This document shows positions 1 through 9,851 of a stretch of 64,000 nt of DNA, piece by piece. Origin of the DNA: Methylotenera_A sp040387515 (GTDB lineage: Bacteria > Pseudomonadota > Gammaproteobacteria > Burkholderiales > Methylophilaceae); contig JAZKDP010000007.1 of NCBI GenBank assembly GCA_040387515.1, forward strand, positions 62,001 to 126,000, read 5' to 3'. Every line of letters starts with the position of its first letter. Position 1 is the stretch's first letter. Below the pieces are notes generated by a model. That model had not been told where the DNA came from. It was given only the letters and a program-made list of their open reading frames with translations, and did not search any database. The position numbers and the translations under genes were made by a program.

Positions 1-119
1 ACAGTGGTTTAGCAGAAGCGACGGGTGAAAATCCAGCGGAGTTGATTGTGAATACTTTAACGCAGCCAGCTTTTATTTGGCCGAAATTGCAACGTAATAT
101 TGTGAATATACATGTCTAA
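1..119 (+). CDS. C-terminal tail of an upstream gene (partial)
   Basis: An open frame runs in from the left edge (codons start at base 3) and ends at TAA 117-119. The last residues read ..PAFIWPKLQRNIVNIHV. Its stop overlaps the ATG of the next gene (112) by 8 bases, so the two are probably translationally coupled and in one C1-cofactor operon. I do not recognise the family from 39 residues. Genes in this position in other methylotroph clusters include ATP-grasp and dihydropteroate-synthase-like proteins, but nothing visible here decides between them. Confidence 0.6.
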   Translation, partial: SGLAEATGENPAELIVNTLTQPAFIWPKLQRNIVNIHV

Positions 120-1212
120 TTCTGTAACTTCTAAACCCACGATTATTGGCTGGGATATTGGCGGCGCGCATCTTAAAGCCGTTGTACTGGATGCAAACGG
201 TATGCAGATGAGTTGCATACAACTGCCCTGTGCATTGTGGCGCGGATTAACCGAACTTGAGTCTAGTATTAAAGCGGTTTTTAGCCAGATTGGCTTGCAA
301 CCACATGATGTGCTGCACGCAGTCACGATGACTGGTGAGTTGGTGGATTTGTTTCCCAATCGTTATACCGGTGTATGCGAAATTGCAAAATATGCTGTTG
401 GTTTGTTGGGACAAGATACATTCTTTTATGCCGCAGATAATGGCCTTGTTCAGTTGGATGAGGTCGCTGAAAATGCGTTGCAAATCGCCTCAACCAACTG
501 GCATGCAAGCGCCAGTTTACTGGCTAAGCATGTGAGTAATGCACTGTTGATTGATATTGGCAGTACAACTACCGATATTATTCCGATAGTGCATGGAAAA
601 GTTGCATTAGAAGGTTTATCGGATGGCAGCCGCATGCAGCATGATGTCTTAGTTTATACAGGTGTTGTGCGCACACCTATTATGGCATTGGCGCAAAAGC
701 TAACCTTAAGCGATGGTGCAGAAGAGATTGAAATGAATGTGGCGGCAGAGTTTTTTGCGACTACGGCTGATGTCTATCGATTAACCGGTGAATTACCTTT
801 AGCAAAAGATATGGCGGAAACTGCCGATGGACAAGGTAAGACACAACAGGAATCTGCACGCAGACTGGCGCGAATGGTGGGATTCGACTTGGAAGATAAG
901 CCGATTGAAGCATGGGTGAAATTGGCTTTTTCATGCAGGGCTTTGCAGTTAAAGCAATTGAAATCGGCCACTTTAAAACATCTTAAACCCAACATCCCAA
1001 TTATTGGCGCAGGTGCAGGCAGCTTTTTAGTGCAAGCGCTGGCGGCAGAATTGGACTGTGAATATCGTTTACTCACTGACGTTTTAAAGTCAGAACCAGG
1101 TCAGCTTGCTAATGATTCGCAGTTGGCAGATTTGGAAATGTGTTTCCCTGCCCATGCAGTGGCGCGTTTGGCTTTAAATAGTCAATCACTGCACAAGGCA
1201 GCTTGTCTATGA
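112..1212 (+). CDS. mfnF: H4MPT-linked C1 transfer pathway protein, hydantoinase-like (MfnF-type)
   Basis: The 366-residue protein has the sugar-kinase/hydantoinase-type ATPase fold seen in the H4MPT-linked C1 transfer family (TIGR03123/COG1548). An N-terminal phosphate loop reads IIGWDIGGAHLKAVVLD (residues 11-27) and a second one reads LLIDIGSTTTDIIPI near residue 145. A late glycine-rich PIIGAGAGSFLVQ segment completes the fold. The methanogen member MfnF joins the furan and tyramine halves of methanofuran. In methylotrophs the same family is found with formaldehyde oxidation genes, so a methylofuran role is inferred. It overlaps the upstream stop, and its own TGA overlaps the pabB ATG, which points to an operon. 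The symbol is by homology class and is not proven. Confidence 0.8.
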   Translation: MSNSVTSKPTIIGWDIGGAHLKAVVLDANGMQMSCIQLPCALWRGLTELESSIKAVFSQIGLQPHDVLHAVTMTGELVDLFPNRYTGVCEIAKYAVGLLGQDTFFYAADNGLVQLDEVAENALQIASTNWHASASLLAKHVSNALLIDIGSTTTDIIPIVHGKVALEGLSDGSRMQHDVLVYTGVVRTPIMALAQKLTLSDGAEEIEMNVAAEFFATTADVYRLTGELPLAKDMAETADGQGKTQQESARRLARMVGFDLEDKPIEAWVKLAFSCRALQLKQLKSATLKHLKPNIPIIGAGAGSFLVQALAAELDCEYRLLTDVLKSEPGQLANDSQLADLEMCFPAHAVARLALNSQSLHKAACL

Positions 1213-2675
1213 GCTTGTTACAACATGAATTAACCTATCACCATGATAGTGCGGTGTTATTTGAACAGATTGCACATCAAAAATGGGCGATGCTATTAGA
1301 TAGTGGGCAGGCAATCAATCCCGCTACAGGTTTGGCTGGCAGCCAATATGGTCGTTATGATGTGATGGTGGCCGAGCCATTTATCACACTGGTTACCAAA
1401 GATAAATGTACGCAATTAACCCAAAATGGCCAGACAAGCGTTTCTGAAGATGATCCGTTTGTGTTGCTGAATGACTTACTTAACCAATATAAAGTAAGCA
1501 AAAATAAGACAGATCTGAATAAGGATGCTCAGGCAGATTACCCATTTGCAGGCGGTGCATTGGGCTATTTTGCTTATGATTTAGCGCGTAGTATTGAAAA
1601 GTTACCCAATATTGCCGCGCCAGCTGCGGATACGCCAGAAATGATGGTTGGATTTTATGATTGGGCCGTGGTGGTGGATCACCGTGAGAAACGTTGTTTA
1701 TTAGTTTCGCATGGATTAACGGACGCTGTGAAAGCGAACTGGCAGGCCTTATGTGCAAGGTTTGATGTTGCGGTTTCTAATCATTCAAATCAATTATCTA
1801 AAAGTGAGTTTAAAGTCAGCTCGAAAATTCAATCCAATTTAAGCCAATCAGAATATTTCCAAGCATTTGCAAAGATTAAGTCCTATATTGCCGCAGGTGA
1901 TTGTTATCAAGTCAACTTAGCACAACGCTTTTCAGCCGAAGTAAAAGGCGATAGTTGGCAGGCGTACAAAAAATTACGCGAAATTAGCCCAGCACCTTTT
2001 ATGGCTTATATGAATTTGCCATTGAATGAATCAGAAAATTTTCAAGTACTGTCTAATTCGCCAGAGCGTTTTTTACAGACTGATAGTGATCATGTTGAAA
2101 CGCGCCCGATTAAAGGCACACGCCCAAGATCGCTGAATGCTGCGCAAGATTTAGCTTATGCGCAAGAGTTGCAAAATAGCCTTAAAGACAAAGCTGAGAA
2201 CTTGATGATTGTAGATTTATTGCGTAATGATATCGGTAAAAACTGCACGATTGGCAGCGTAAAAGCCGATCAATTATTTCAGTTACAAAGCTTTGCTAAC
2301 GTGCATCATTTGGTGAGCATTGTGACGGGAAAATTAAAACTAACAGCCACTGCTGTAGATTTGTTAAAAGGCTGTTTCCCCGGCGGTTCTATTACTGGCG
2401 CGCCCAAACTGCGTGCCATGCAAATTATTGAAGAGTTAGAGCCGCACCAGCGTGGACTTTATTGTGGCGCCATTGGCTATATTGGCTTTGATGGAAAAAT
2501 GGATACCAATATTGCTATTCGCACTGCGGTTATTTGTCGAAATCAGTTTAGTTTTTATGCTGGCGGCGGCATTGTGGCTGATTCTGTTGCGCATAAAGAA
2601 TATAACGAAACTTTGGATAAAGCCTCTAATCTTAAAGCTATGTTGGAGCATTTTTCATCGGTTTCTAAGGGTTAA
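1209..2675 (+). CDS. pabB: aminodeoxychorismate synthase component I
   Basis: PabB turns chorismate plus ammonia into 4-amino-4-deoxychorismate, the precursor of p-aminobenzoate for folate and H4MPT. The chorismate-binding domain fills the C-terminal half. It contains PIKGTRPR (the PIKGT lysine separates PabB from anthranilate synthase, which has PIAGT), LLRNDIGKNC, and GCFPGGSITGAPKLRAM. I chose ATG 1209, which forms an ATGA overlap with the previous stop (1210-1212). A TTG six bases upstream (1203) is also open but less likely. Placement between mfnF-like and mfnE-like genes suggests the pABA made here feeds H4MPT as well as folate. No glutaminase partner (pabA) is visible in the window. 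Confidence 0.93.
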   Translation: MSLLQHELTYHHDSAVLFEQIAHQKWAMLLDSGQAINPATGLAGSQYGRYDVMVAEPFITLVTKDKCTQLTQNGQTSVSEDDPFVLLNDLLNQYKVSKNKTDLNKDAQADYPFAGGALGYFAYDLARSIEKLPNIAAPAADTPEMMVGFYDWAVVVDHREKRCLLVSHGLTDAVKANWQALCARFDVAVSNHSNQLSKSEFKVSSKIQSNLSQSEYFQAFAKIKSYIAAGDCYQVNLAQRFSAEVKGDSWQAYKKLREISPAPFMAYMNLPLNESENFQVLSNSPERFLQTDSDHVETRPIKGTRPRSLNAAQDLAYAQELQNSLKDKAENLMIVDLLRNDIGKNCTIGSVKADQLFQLQSFANVHHLVSIVTGKLKLTATAVDLLKGCFPGGSITGAPKLRAMQIIEELEPHQRGLYCGAIGYIGFDGKMDTNIAIRTAVICRNQFSFYAGGGIVADSVAHKEYNETLDKASNLKAMLEHFSSVSKG

Positions 2676-2783
2676 ATGGGCGATAAAAGCTTGTTCATTC
2701 ATATTCAACAATGTAATCATAAATTGTTATAGAATAAAAACTGCTTATAACAAATTTGTTAGTAATAACGGCTAGGAATAAAT

Positions 2784-3431
2784 ATGGAACCATTTGTAAA
2801 CGTGCGAGACAAGCCTATTTGGATTGTTAAGATAGGCGGTAGTCTGTTAGGCTCTCCTGAATTAGAGCGTTGGCTGGCCATATTTGCAAAATTCAGTGAC
2901 GGTAATATCATTATCGTGCCAGGCGGCGGGGTATTTGCCGATGCCGTGCGTGATGCGCAAAAATTATCTAAGATTAGCGATGCCTGTGCGCATCGTTTAG
3001 CTGTATTGGCAATGGATCAATATGGATTATTGCTGGCTAATATGAACCCGCTACTAGCTACTGCAAGAACGCAGTTGGAAATTGATGAGCGCACATGGCA
3101 ACATCGCGGTATTGTTTGGTTGCCAAGCCATATGGTGCTTTCAGACGATAGTATCCCACAAAGCTGGGATGTGACATCTGACAGTATTGCAGCTTGGTTG
3201 GCACAAAAGCTGAATGCACAGCATTTGATTCTGGTGAAATCAGACAAGCCGAGTACACCAGAATTAAGTCTTAAAGTGATGACGCAAAATGGCGTGCTAG
3301 ATGAAGCCTTTAGTGATTTTGTGCTAAATAAGACTTTTGGCAAATGGATGTTAAACAAAACTGATTACACACATTTTTTAGATGGTTTGAGTGAATTAAC
3401 ATTGGATAAAGTGGGTTCATCTATTCATTAA
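2784..3431 (+). CDS. mfnE: amino-acid-kinase-family kinase (MfnE-type)
   Basis: This 215-residue protein belongs to the aspartate/glutamate/uridylate kinase fold. The N-terminus IWIVKIGGSLLGSPEL carries the KxGGS phosphate loop, and IIIVPGGGVFADAVRDAQ is the second glycine-rich loop. It is short, like the stand-alone kinases that sit in H4MPT/methanofuran gene clusters. The methanogen relative MfnE phosphorylates the aminomethylfuran phosphate intermediate of methanofuran. The same step for methylofuran is inferred here from gene neighbourhood. The gene lies 108 bp after pabB. ATG 2784 follows a TAGGAATAAAT stretch that gives a plausible Shine-Dalgarno site. The general kinase call is firm; the substrate is an inference. 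Confidence 0.78.
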   Translation: MEPFVNVRDKPIWIVKIGGSLLGSPELERWLAIFAKFSDGNIIIVPGGGVFADAVRDAQKLSKISDACAHRLAVLAMDQYGLLLANMNPLLATARTQLEIDERTWQHRGIVWLPSHMVLSDDSIPQSWDVTSDSIAAWLAQKLNAQHLILVKSDKPSTPELSLKVMTQNGVLDEAFSDFVLNKTFGKWMLNKTDYTHFLDGLSELTLDKVGSSIH

Positions 3432-3519
3432 GTACCGGTTATTAAAAACAATTTACTCAAAATATGTTTATTAAAAACTGAATCAGTAAAAGCAAATAAT
3501 TATCACAAGGAAATAAGCC

Positions 3520-3888
3520 ATGACAGTAACCGTTTATTCCGACTCAGAAGTAAAAGAAAAGCTTGAGAGTGAGCTACCGCAGTGGTTTTTAGAAAATGGC
3601 TGGATACGCCGTAAATATAAAACCAGCGGCTGGAAAGCCACTTTGATGGTAGTCAATACAGTAGGCCATTTGGCAGAGGCTGCATGGCATCATCCCGATT
3701 TAACCGTTTCTTATGCTTTTGTTATCGTTAAATTATGCACGCACGACGCTAAAGGTATTACTGATAAAGATTTTGAATTAGCAGCAAAGATTGAGCAAGT
3801 TATTGGCTGGCAACCAGCTAAAGAGGGCAGCGCTTTGGAAGGTACGCCAAACGATGATGCAAGATTTAAGTATATTAAGTACGATTGA
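3520..3888 (+). CDS. phhB: 4a-hydroxytetrahydrobiopterin dehydratase (pterin-4a-carbinolamine dehydratase family)
   Basis: This 122-residue protein carries the family signature exactly: E-x3-HHP-x5-Y-x9-H-x8-D, seen as EAAWHHPDLTVSY followed by the THDAKGITDKD segment (residues 53-84). The HH pair and the last histidine and aspartate are the catalytic set of PCD/DCoH proteins, which dehydrate hydroxylated pterins. No aromatic amino acid hydroxylase is in the window. Its place behind methanopterin/methylofuran genes suggests it handles a pterin of the H4MPT pathway, which is inference. AAGGAA lies about 9 bases before ATG 3520. It ends 50 bp from the convergent RND operon. Confidence 0.88.
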   Translation: MTVTVYSDSEVKEKLESELPQWFLENGWIRRKYKTSGWKATLMVVNTVGHLAEAAWHHPDLTVSYAFVIVKLCTHDAKGITDKDFELAAKIEQVIGWQPAKEGSALEGTPNDDARFKYIKYD

Positions 3889-3937
3889 ATAACAGTTTCA
3901 GCCAAACATGAAGCGTCAGCAACAAGATAAGCTAGAG

Positions 3938-6900
3938 TTATTCAAAGCGCGCTTTTTCAAATCGTCCGAAATGCAGCATAATCGCTGGCAAAATAAGTAA
4001 GTTCAAAATAGTAGAAGTGACTAAGCCGCCGACAATAATGGTTGCCATTGGGCCTTCAATTTCCCGTCCTGGTTGACCGCTGCCTATAGCCAAAGGCAAT
4101 AAACCAAGCGCGGTCACTAATGCTGTCATCAGTACAGATGGCAGTCGCTCGGATGCACCGCGAATACAGGTTTCTAAGTTCCATACGCAGTTTTCTACAT
4201 CTACCAAGTGTTGGAAATGCGAAACCATCATAATGCTGTTGCGCAGAGTGATACCGAACAGGGTGACGAACCCTACTAACGAGCCTAATGATATCCAGCC
4301 ACCGGTAAATAGGGCGGCCAGCACGCCACCGATTAAAGCAAAGGGCAGGTTGACAAATGTGAGTAGTAAATTCCGCAGGCGACCAAACGCAATATAGAGC
4401 ATTAAGAATATCGCAATGCCTGCGAGTAGTGAATGCACAATTAAATCTTCACGAGATTTTGCATTGGCTTCTGCCTCGCCTGTAAACTCTAAATAATTAC
4501 CAGTGTTCAAGTTAATATCACTTTTAATGTGTTTTTTTAATTCATCGGTAAAACTTTCAACGTCGCGTCCTTCCACGTTTGCGGTAACGGTTTGAATACG
4601 TTTTGCACCTGCATGTAAAATTTTAGAGCGACCGTTTTCCTGACTGATAAAAGCAATATCTTTTAAGTGTAATAATTTTCCATCAGGATTAAATAATGGA
4701 ATGTTACCAATATCGCCGATATCATCGCGCGCTTCCTCATCAAGCACCACGCTTAAACCGACTACACGGTTACCAAGATAAACCTGCCCGATTGGTACGC
4801 TTTCGTAGGCGGTGCGAATCATCTCCAACACGTCTACAGGTTGTAAACCCCAACGCGATAGCGCATCTGGACGCAGTCTGATAACTGCCTGCGGCGTGCC
4901 TGGTGGCGATTGCACCATTACGCCTTCGGCACCCTTGATGCTGGAAACGACACTGGCGATTTTTTGCGCATCACGGTCTAAGGCATCTAAATCATTACCA
5001 TAAATATTGATGACAACGGATGCGGCATAGCCTGAAATTGTTTCTTCAATACGTTCGGTTAAAAACGTGTTAATGGCAAAATTAACACCTACAAAACCAA
5101 TTTCGGCTTTACCATCTTTGTCTTCATCCGTCGCGTCACCTGCCAATTCTTCACGAATATCCGCCAGAATGCGGTCTTGTTCTTCACCAGATAGCGTACC
5201 AATTTCAATTTCAAATTCGCTGTAATGCGTGCCAAAGGTGTCAGCGCCATTTTGTGCACGACCAACCCACTGAGTCACAGATTTAACACCTGGAATTTCG
5301 CCAATTACCTTGGCTACCTGTTTGCCCAACCTTAATGATTCAGTTTCAGAAGTGCCTGGCACAGCTGTCATGTGCATAATAAAATGGCCTTCATGCAATG
5401 CTGGGATAAATTGATTTTTAAACAAAGGCAAAATGCCTAAACCTAATGCAATCAATATAAAACTAAGTGCGAGGATAACTTTGTATTGCTTTTCTATTTT
5501 GAGTAACAATTTGATGTAACCACGCTTGATGGTTTTTATCAGAGGTGAATCTTCAGCAGACAGCTCGGCATTGCCAAGCATGAGGTAACACAGAGCGGGT
5601 GTTAAAGTTAATGCAACTACTAGCGACGCCATGATAGCGGCGATATAAGCAAAGCCGAGTGGCGCAAATAGCTTGCCAGCCACACCACCTAAAGTGAGTA
5701 GGGGCATAAATACCAGCGCCACAATCACCGTGGCATAAACGACAGAGCTACGTACTTCCATCGATGCGTGATAAACGACTTTTGCTATCGGTTGCGGATT
5801 GGTTAGCAGGCGGTTTTCACGTAAGCGCCTGAAAATATTTTCAGTATCAATAATCGCATCATCTACTACTTCACCCAGCGCAATCGCCAAGCCGCCCAAC
5901 ACCATAATATTTAAACCAATATTAAAATAATGCAACACCACAATGGCACTGAGTAATGATAACGGGATGGCAGTTGCTGATATAAAAGCCGTGCGTACAT
6001 TAAACAAAAACAAGAATAAAACAGTAATGACCAAAACTGAGCCAATTAGAATATCCGTACGTACACCTTGAATGGCAGTTTCAATAAAATTGGCGGGACG
6101 AAACAAACCTTCATGCAAGACTACTTTTTCTGCAGCTAATGTAGGCTTGAGTTCTTGCAACGCGGCTTCAATGGCTAAAGTAACCGCATGCGTATTGGCG
6201 CCCAGTTGACCTTGTACCGATAAATAAACGCCTGTTTCTTGGTTAATCGCTGCTGCACTGATAGAGGGTGCTGCGCCCTCTACCACACGGCCAATATCGC
6301 CTAGATGAATGGTATGGCCATTTTTGTGCAGCAAAGTAGCTTTCGCTAAAGTGGCCGCCGTAGTTGCTTGGCCTTCCGTATTCACAATTAGGCGTTGATT
6401 ACTATTTTGAATATAACCAGCGCCACTGACACCCGTTGCTTTTTGTGTGGCTAGCAATACATCATTGATATTGATTTGGTAGCGCACCAGTTTTGCAGGG
6501 TCAATTTGTACTTGAAACTGCCGTACTTCACCACCAAAAACGTTGACATCAGCCACGCCTGGAATCGCCAGCAAATGCGGCGTTATGGTCCAATCGACAA
6601 TAGTGCGTAATTCCATCAAGCTGCATTTTTCGGAAGTAACGCCAAAGCCTAAAACCGTGCTCGCTGATGAAGTGAGCGGGGTGATATTCGGTGTGATACC
6701 TTTAGGAAGTTGGTTAGCGAGTGTGCTTAAGCGTTCCGCAACCACTTGGCGATGCTGATAAATCACATCAGTACCTGTGCCTGCATCCTCATCAAAGATA
6801 ACCGTGACAATAGACAATCCTGGAATGGACTGCGAACGCATATCCTTCACGCCGACGGTGCCTGCAATGCTGGTTTCTATCGGCTGGGTAACTAAGCTTT

Positions 6901-7084
6901 CTACTAATTCTGCAGACAGACCGGGAGATTCGGTTTGAATGATGATTTGTGTGGGCGAAAATTCAGGGAAAACATCCAAATTAGCTCTGTTTAAGCTGTA
7001 CAAGCCATAAAAAACCATCAGGCTGGCAAGCCCGATAATGACGCCGTAAAAGCGGATAGAAAAACGGACTAAAGCCGACATCAT
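3938..7084 (-). CDS. RND efflux pump inner-membrane subunit (CzcA/CusA heavy-metal-efflux clade)
   Basis: The protein has 1048 residues, normal length for an RND permease. It has an N-terminal membrane helix, a first periplasmic domain (for example DVFPEFSPTQIIIQTESPG near residue 37), and a membrane bundle at about 340-520. TM4 holds ALGEVVDDAIIDTEN (residues 403-417), with the acidic residues that drive proton coupling in heavy-metal RND pumps. A second half repeats the plan. It exports substrate from periplasm or cytoplasm through the adaptor and TolC-type partners encoded just upstream on the same strand. The exact substrate is not readable. The methionine clusters of silver/copper pumps are not evident, so CzcA-like is a family label, not a metal assignment. 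Confidence 0.9.
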   Translation of the reverse strand: MMSALVRFSIRFYGVIIGLASLMVFYGLYSLNRANLDVFPEFSPTQIIIQTESPGLSAELVESLVTQPIETSIAGTVGVKDMRSQSIPGLSIVTVIFDEDAGTGTDVIYQHRQVVAERLSTLANQLPKGITPNITPLTSSASTVLGFGVTSEKCSLMELRTIVDWTITPHLLAIPGVADVNVFGGEVRQFQVQIDPAKLVRYQININDVLLATQKATGVSGAGYIQNSNQRLIVNTEGQATTAATLAKATLLHKNGHTIHLGDIGRVVEGAAPSISAAAINQETGVYLSVQGQLGANTHAVTLAIEAALQELKPTLAAEKVVLHEGLFRPANFIETAIQGVRTDILIGSVLVITVLFLFLFNVRTAFISATAIPLSLLSAIVVLHYFNIGLNIMVLGGLAIALGEVVDDAIIDTENIFRRLRENRLLTNPQPIAKVVYHASMEVRSSVVYATVIVALVFMPLLTLGGVAGKLFAPLGFAYIAAIMASLVVALTLTPALCYLMLGNAELSAEDSPLIKTIKRGYIKLLLKIEKQYKVILALSFILIALGLGILPLFKNQFIPALHEGHFIMHMTAVPGTSETESLRLGKQVAKVIGEIPGVKSVTQWVGRAQNGADTFGTHYSEFEIEIGTLSGEEQDRILADIREELAGDATDEDKDGKAEIGFVGVNFAINTFLTERIEETISGYAASVVINIYGNDLDALDRDAQKIASVVSSIKGAEGVMVQSPPGTPQAVIRLRPDALSRWGLQPVDVLEMIRTAYESVPIGQVYLGNRVVGLSVVLDEEARDDIGDIGNIPLFNPDGKLLHLKDIAFISQENGRSKILHAGAKRIQTVTANVEGRDVESFTDELKKHIKSDINLNTGNYLEFTGEAEANAKSREDLIVHSLLAGIAIFLMLYIAFGRLRNLLLTFVNLPFALIGGVLAALFTGGWISLGSLVGFVTLFGITLRNSIMMVSHFQHLVDVENCVWNLETCIRGASERLPSVLMTALVTALGLLPLAIGSGQPGREIEGPMATIIVGGLVTSTILNLLILPAIMLHFGRFEKARFE

Positions 7085-7168
7085 GGTAAGTTAAGCTTTA
7101 TTTTAGTTAAGATATAACACGAATTTTTCGCACGAGAGATCACTGAAACTAGGATTGATATTGGCATA

Positions 7169-8263
7169 TCAATCCTCATTTTCATTTTTGATGAGATATT
7201 TAAACTCTTCTGATAGCAGTAATTGCGCGCCGCTCACAACGATTTCAGTGTCTGGCTCTATGCCTTGATTAAACCAGCCGGCATCAATTTCGGTGTCAGT
7301 CGAAATTGGTTTGCGCACAAACAAGCTAGGTTGGTCTTTATTGCTATTTTGTGTGTGCTGCTCTTGTTTAAAATAAGCCCAGGGCTTACCTGCATACCAA
7401 ACAACGGCGTTACTGGGTATGACTACACCATTGCTGACATCGTCAGAATCAGGTTCTACTTCCACATTTACACGCATGCCTATACGCAATAAATCAGCCG
7501 GCGCGCTGTAATAAAAAGTATTACCAAAACCGTTGCTATCACTGGTTGCCGCGGGCGATACATAAGTTGCTTTAATTGGAGCCGACGATTCAGTTAATGG
7601 CGTGATGTTTACCATTGCGCCTAGTACTGGTGGGGATGTATTCAGTGGTAAACTAACTTGTATTAATACATTGTTTTTATTGAGTAAATTAGCCATTTGT
7701 GGTGACAGTTTTTCACTAAAAGCTATTTTTGCTAATGTATTCCCCCAACGTAATTTCAAATTGGTTTGTAAGTTTTTAAGCTGTAATTCAATTGCGGATA
7801 TATTTGCTTTGTCGGCATCCACTGCTGCTAATGCCTCTTGCAACGCTAAGTCAGATACGTTTTTATCATCTGCATTTAGTATTTTAAGGCGTTGATATTG
7901 CTGGTTTTTTTGAGTAATCCCTACATGCGCCAGTTTGAGATTAGATTGTAAATTTAAATAACTTGCCTTGCCTTCAATTAATTGGTCAATAGCGACCACA
8001 TTGCCAAAACTTTTAATTTCACCATGAAACGATGTGCTCGCTATTTTTGCTGTTTTAATACCGCTATTCAGTTGTGTGGCCAATGGCAGCGTAACGGTAT
8101 TAATGCCTTCAACCGTTGAAACTCGGCTTGGGCTCTCAATTTCTTCCTCTTGCTCGGCTCGAAACGTCTCGAACTCATCTTTGGCGTAGAAGATTGCCAC
8201 CCAAAATAGCACGATAATTAATAAGGCTTGTAGGCCAATAATCATGATGACTTTTTTATTCAT
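7169..8263 (-). CDS. RND periplasmic adaptor (membrane fusion protein)
   Basis: This 364-residue protein starts with a single membrane anchor (KKVIMIIGLQALLIIVLFWVAI split across residues 3-24). A lipoyl/barrel-sandwich segment follows, then a helical hairpin (about residues 110-175), a beta-barrel region (MVNITPLTESSAP), and a membrane-proximal end. This is the HlyD/CusB-type adaptor that bridges the RND pump and outer-membrane channel. Its start overlaps the end of the TolC-like gene by 8 bp, and the RND gene follows 84 bp downstream, so the three genes form one operon. The hairpin is short and the sequence diverges from well-known metal-efflux adaptors. Confidence 0.85.
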   Translation of the reverse strand: MNKKVIMIIGLQALLIIVLFWVAIFYAKDEFETFRAEQEEEIESPSRVSTVEGINTVTLPLATQLNSGIKTAKIASTSFHGEIKSFGNVVAIDQLIEGKASYLNLQSNLKLAHVGITQKNQQYQRLKILNADDKNVSDLALQEALAAVDADKANISAIELQLKNLQTNLKLRWGNTLAKIAFSEKLSPQMANLLNKNNVLIQVSLPLNTSPPVLGAMVNITPLTESSAPIKATYVSPAATSDSNGFGNTFYYSAPADLLRIGMRVNVEVEPDSDDVSNGVVIPSNAVVWYAGKPWAYFKQEQHTQNSNKDQPSLFVRKPISTDTEIDAGWFNQGIEPDTEIVVSGAQLLLSEEFKYLIKNENED

Positions 8264-9785
8264 TTTTTTGCCCTGTTTTTATATTAACTATCGCGTTTGT
8301 TGGCTCATCGTAAATCGGCCGCTGCATTAAATCTTCAATCGCAATCAGTGTTTTTAAGCAATTAAACTTTAAGTTTAATAACTGTTGTTCGGCCAATAAG
8401 TAAGATAATGATTGCTGCGTCACCGTCAAGCGATCTGCCAATCCAGCATCTAATTGTTTTTGTATTTGGCGCTGTTGATACGCTTGATTTTCAATCTGCG
8501 ATTGTGTTTGTTGGACGTTTTGCAATGCCGTGGTCAATTGCGCATACGCTAAATTCAAATCACTGATAATTTTTGTTTGTAATACTTCAAATTGCGCGCC
8601 TTCTACTTCACGTAATTGTGTCGCTTCCGCAATTAAGGTTTGATTTTTATTCAGCAAGTTAAGCAAGCTGGAAAATCCCAGCGACCAAATTCTATCGCCA
8701 AATTCAAATATGTAACCTGGCGTCAAAGTTATATCTGACGTTTGTTTTGCGACCTCTAATTTAATCTTTGCTTCTGCTGCGGCATATTTAGCCAGGCTGC
8801 GACGAATATCCAGACGATTTAATAGGGCGTTTTGCTGTAATGTTTTAAATTGACTTTGACCATTTAAACTTGGCTCATTTAAATTTTGCTGGTTTAAATT
8901 TTCTTGGCTAAATAACTTGGATTGCTGTGTTAGTACTTCGTCAACATTCATTGGTTTGATCGGCATTGCATTCAGCTTTTCAATACTTAAACCAGTATCC
9001 GCAGCCAAAGCTGCGCGAATCTCAATAAGTTGAGTTGGCAATGCATTCGCCACAATTTGTGTTTTTTGTTGTATTAACTTGGCATTACTGAGTGTCGCGC
9101 TATCAATAAAACCCAATGCCAAACGCTTTTCAAGCATCTTAACAATGTCACTGTGCGCTGCTAATTCACGATTTAACTGCTGCTGTAAGGCAATATTCTC
9201 ATGATAAGCGATCAAGTCTTTGGCAATTTGACTACGTAATTGCCACGCGATTTCTGCAACATCTAGTTCTGCCGCATCGCGAAGATGCTGTGCGTTCTCT
9301 ACGCGAATTGCACGTTTATTGGCTGTTTCAATAGGAATGTCGACACTTAAACCATATGCCCAAGGGCTGATATCTCCATTGGCTCGGTCGCTACGTGCCA
9401 GACTGCCGCCTAAAGTGGGGTTTTGGCGCTGATTTGCCGTATCAATCGCTGTATTGGCCAGCGCTAATTGTGCTTTAGCGACATCCAACTTAGGGTTGAA
9501 ATACAATGCCGCAAGCGTTAGCTCGTTTAGACCCCAAAACTGAAAAGGTAAATCTGACGCTGAATAACCTTGCTTGATTAAGTAAGCATTAAATTCTGCG
9601 TTCGAAATGTCTTTATTGGAAATTTTCGCGTTAACCACTTGCGGATCAAGCGGCTTTGCAACATATTTTTCTTTAGCACAACTGCTGATTAACCCACAAA
9701 AAATGATCAAGCCGCAAATGGTTAACGCAGTATTAGCGGCTTGTTTTTTTTGTGGGGATTTCATAGCAATATCGAAATTAAGCAT
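8256..9785 (-). CDS. TolC-family outer membrane efflux lipoprotein
   Basis: This 509-residue protein has two long alpha-helical repeats typical of TolC-type channels. These are the QRQNPTLGGSLARSDRANGD beta segment near 115-135 and the coiled-coil stretches QQQLNRELAAHSDIVKML and VQQTQSQIENQAYQQRQIQK. The N-terminus has a signal helix ending in a lipobox (LISSC, cysteine about residue 37), so it is probably acylated. The start is ambiguous: ATG 9785 and an in-frame ATG at 9764 (MKSPQKK) are both possible and neither has a clear Shine-Dalgarno. A run of glutamine/asparagine/leucine repeats (SQENLNQQNLNEPSLNGQSQ, around residue 300) is a low-complexity insertion. Confidence 0.86.
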   Translation of the reverse strand: MLNFDIAMKSPQKKQAANTALTICGLIIFCGLISSCAKEKYVAKPLDPQVVNAKISNKDISNAEFNAYLIKQGYSASDLPFQFWGLNELTLAALYFNPKLDVAKAQLALANTAIDTANQRQNPTLGGSLARSDRANGDISPWAYGLSVDIPIETANKRAIRVENAQHLRDAAELDVAEIAWQLRSQIAKDLIAYHENIALQQQLNRELAAHSDIVKMLEKRLALGFIDSATLSNAKLIQQKTQIVANALPTQLIEIRAALAADTGLSIEKLNAMPIKPMNVDEVLTQQSKLFSQENLNQQNLNEPSLNGQSQFKTLQQNALLNRLDIRRSLAKYAAAEAKIKLEVAKQTSDITLTPGYIFEFGDRIWSLGFSSLLNLLNKNQTLIAEATQLREVEGAQFEVLQTKIISDLNLAYAQLTTALQNVQQTQSQIENQAYQQRQIQKQLDAGLADRLTVTQQSLSYLLAEQQLLNLKFNCLKTLIAIEDLMQRPIYDEPTNAIVNIKTGQKNE

Positions 9786-9851
9786 TTAGGCTAAGCAGCT
9801 AATGATGCGTTTACTATTAATACTTAATAATATCAATTTTGCGAATTTAGC

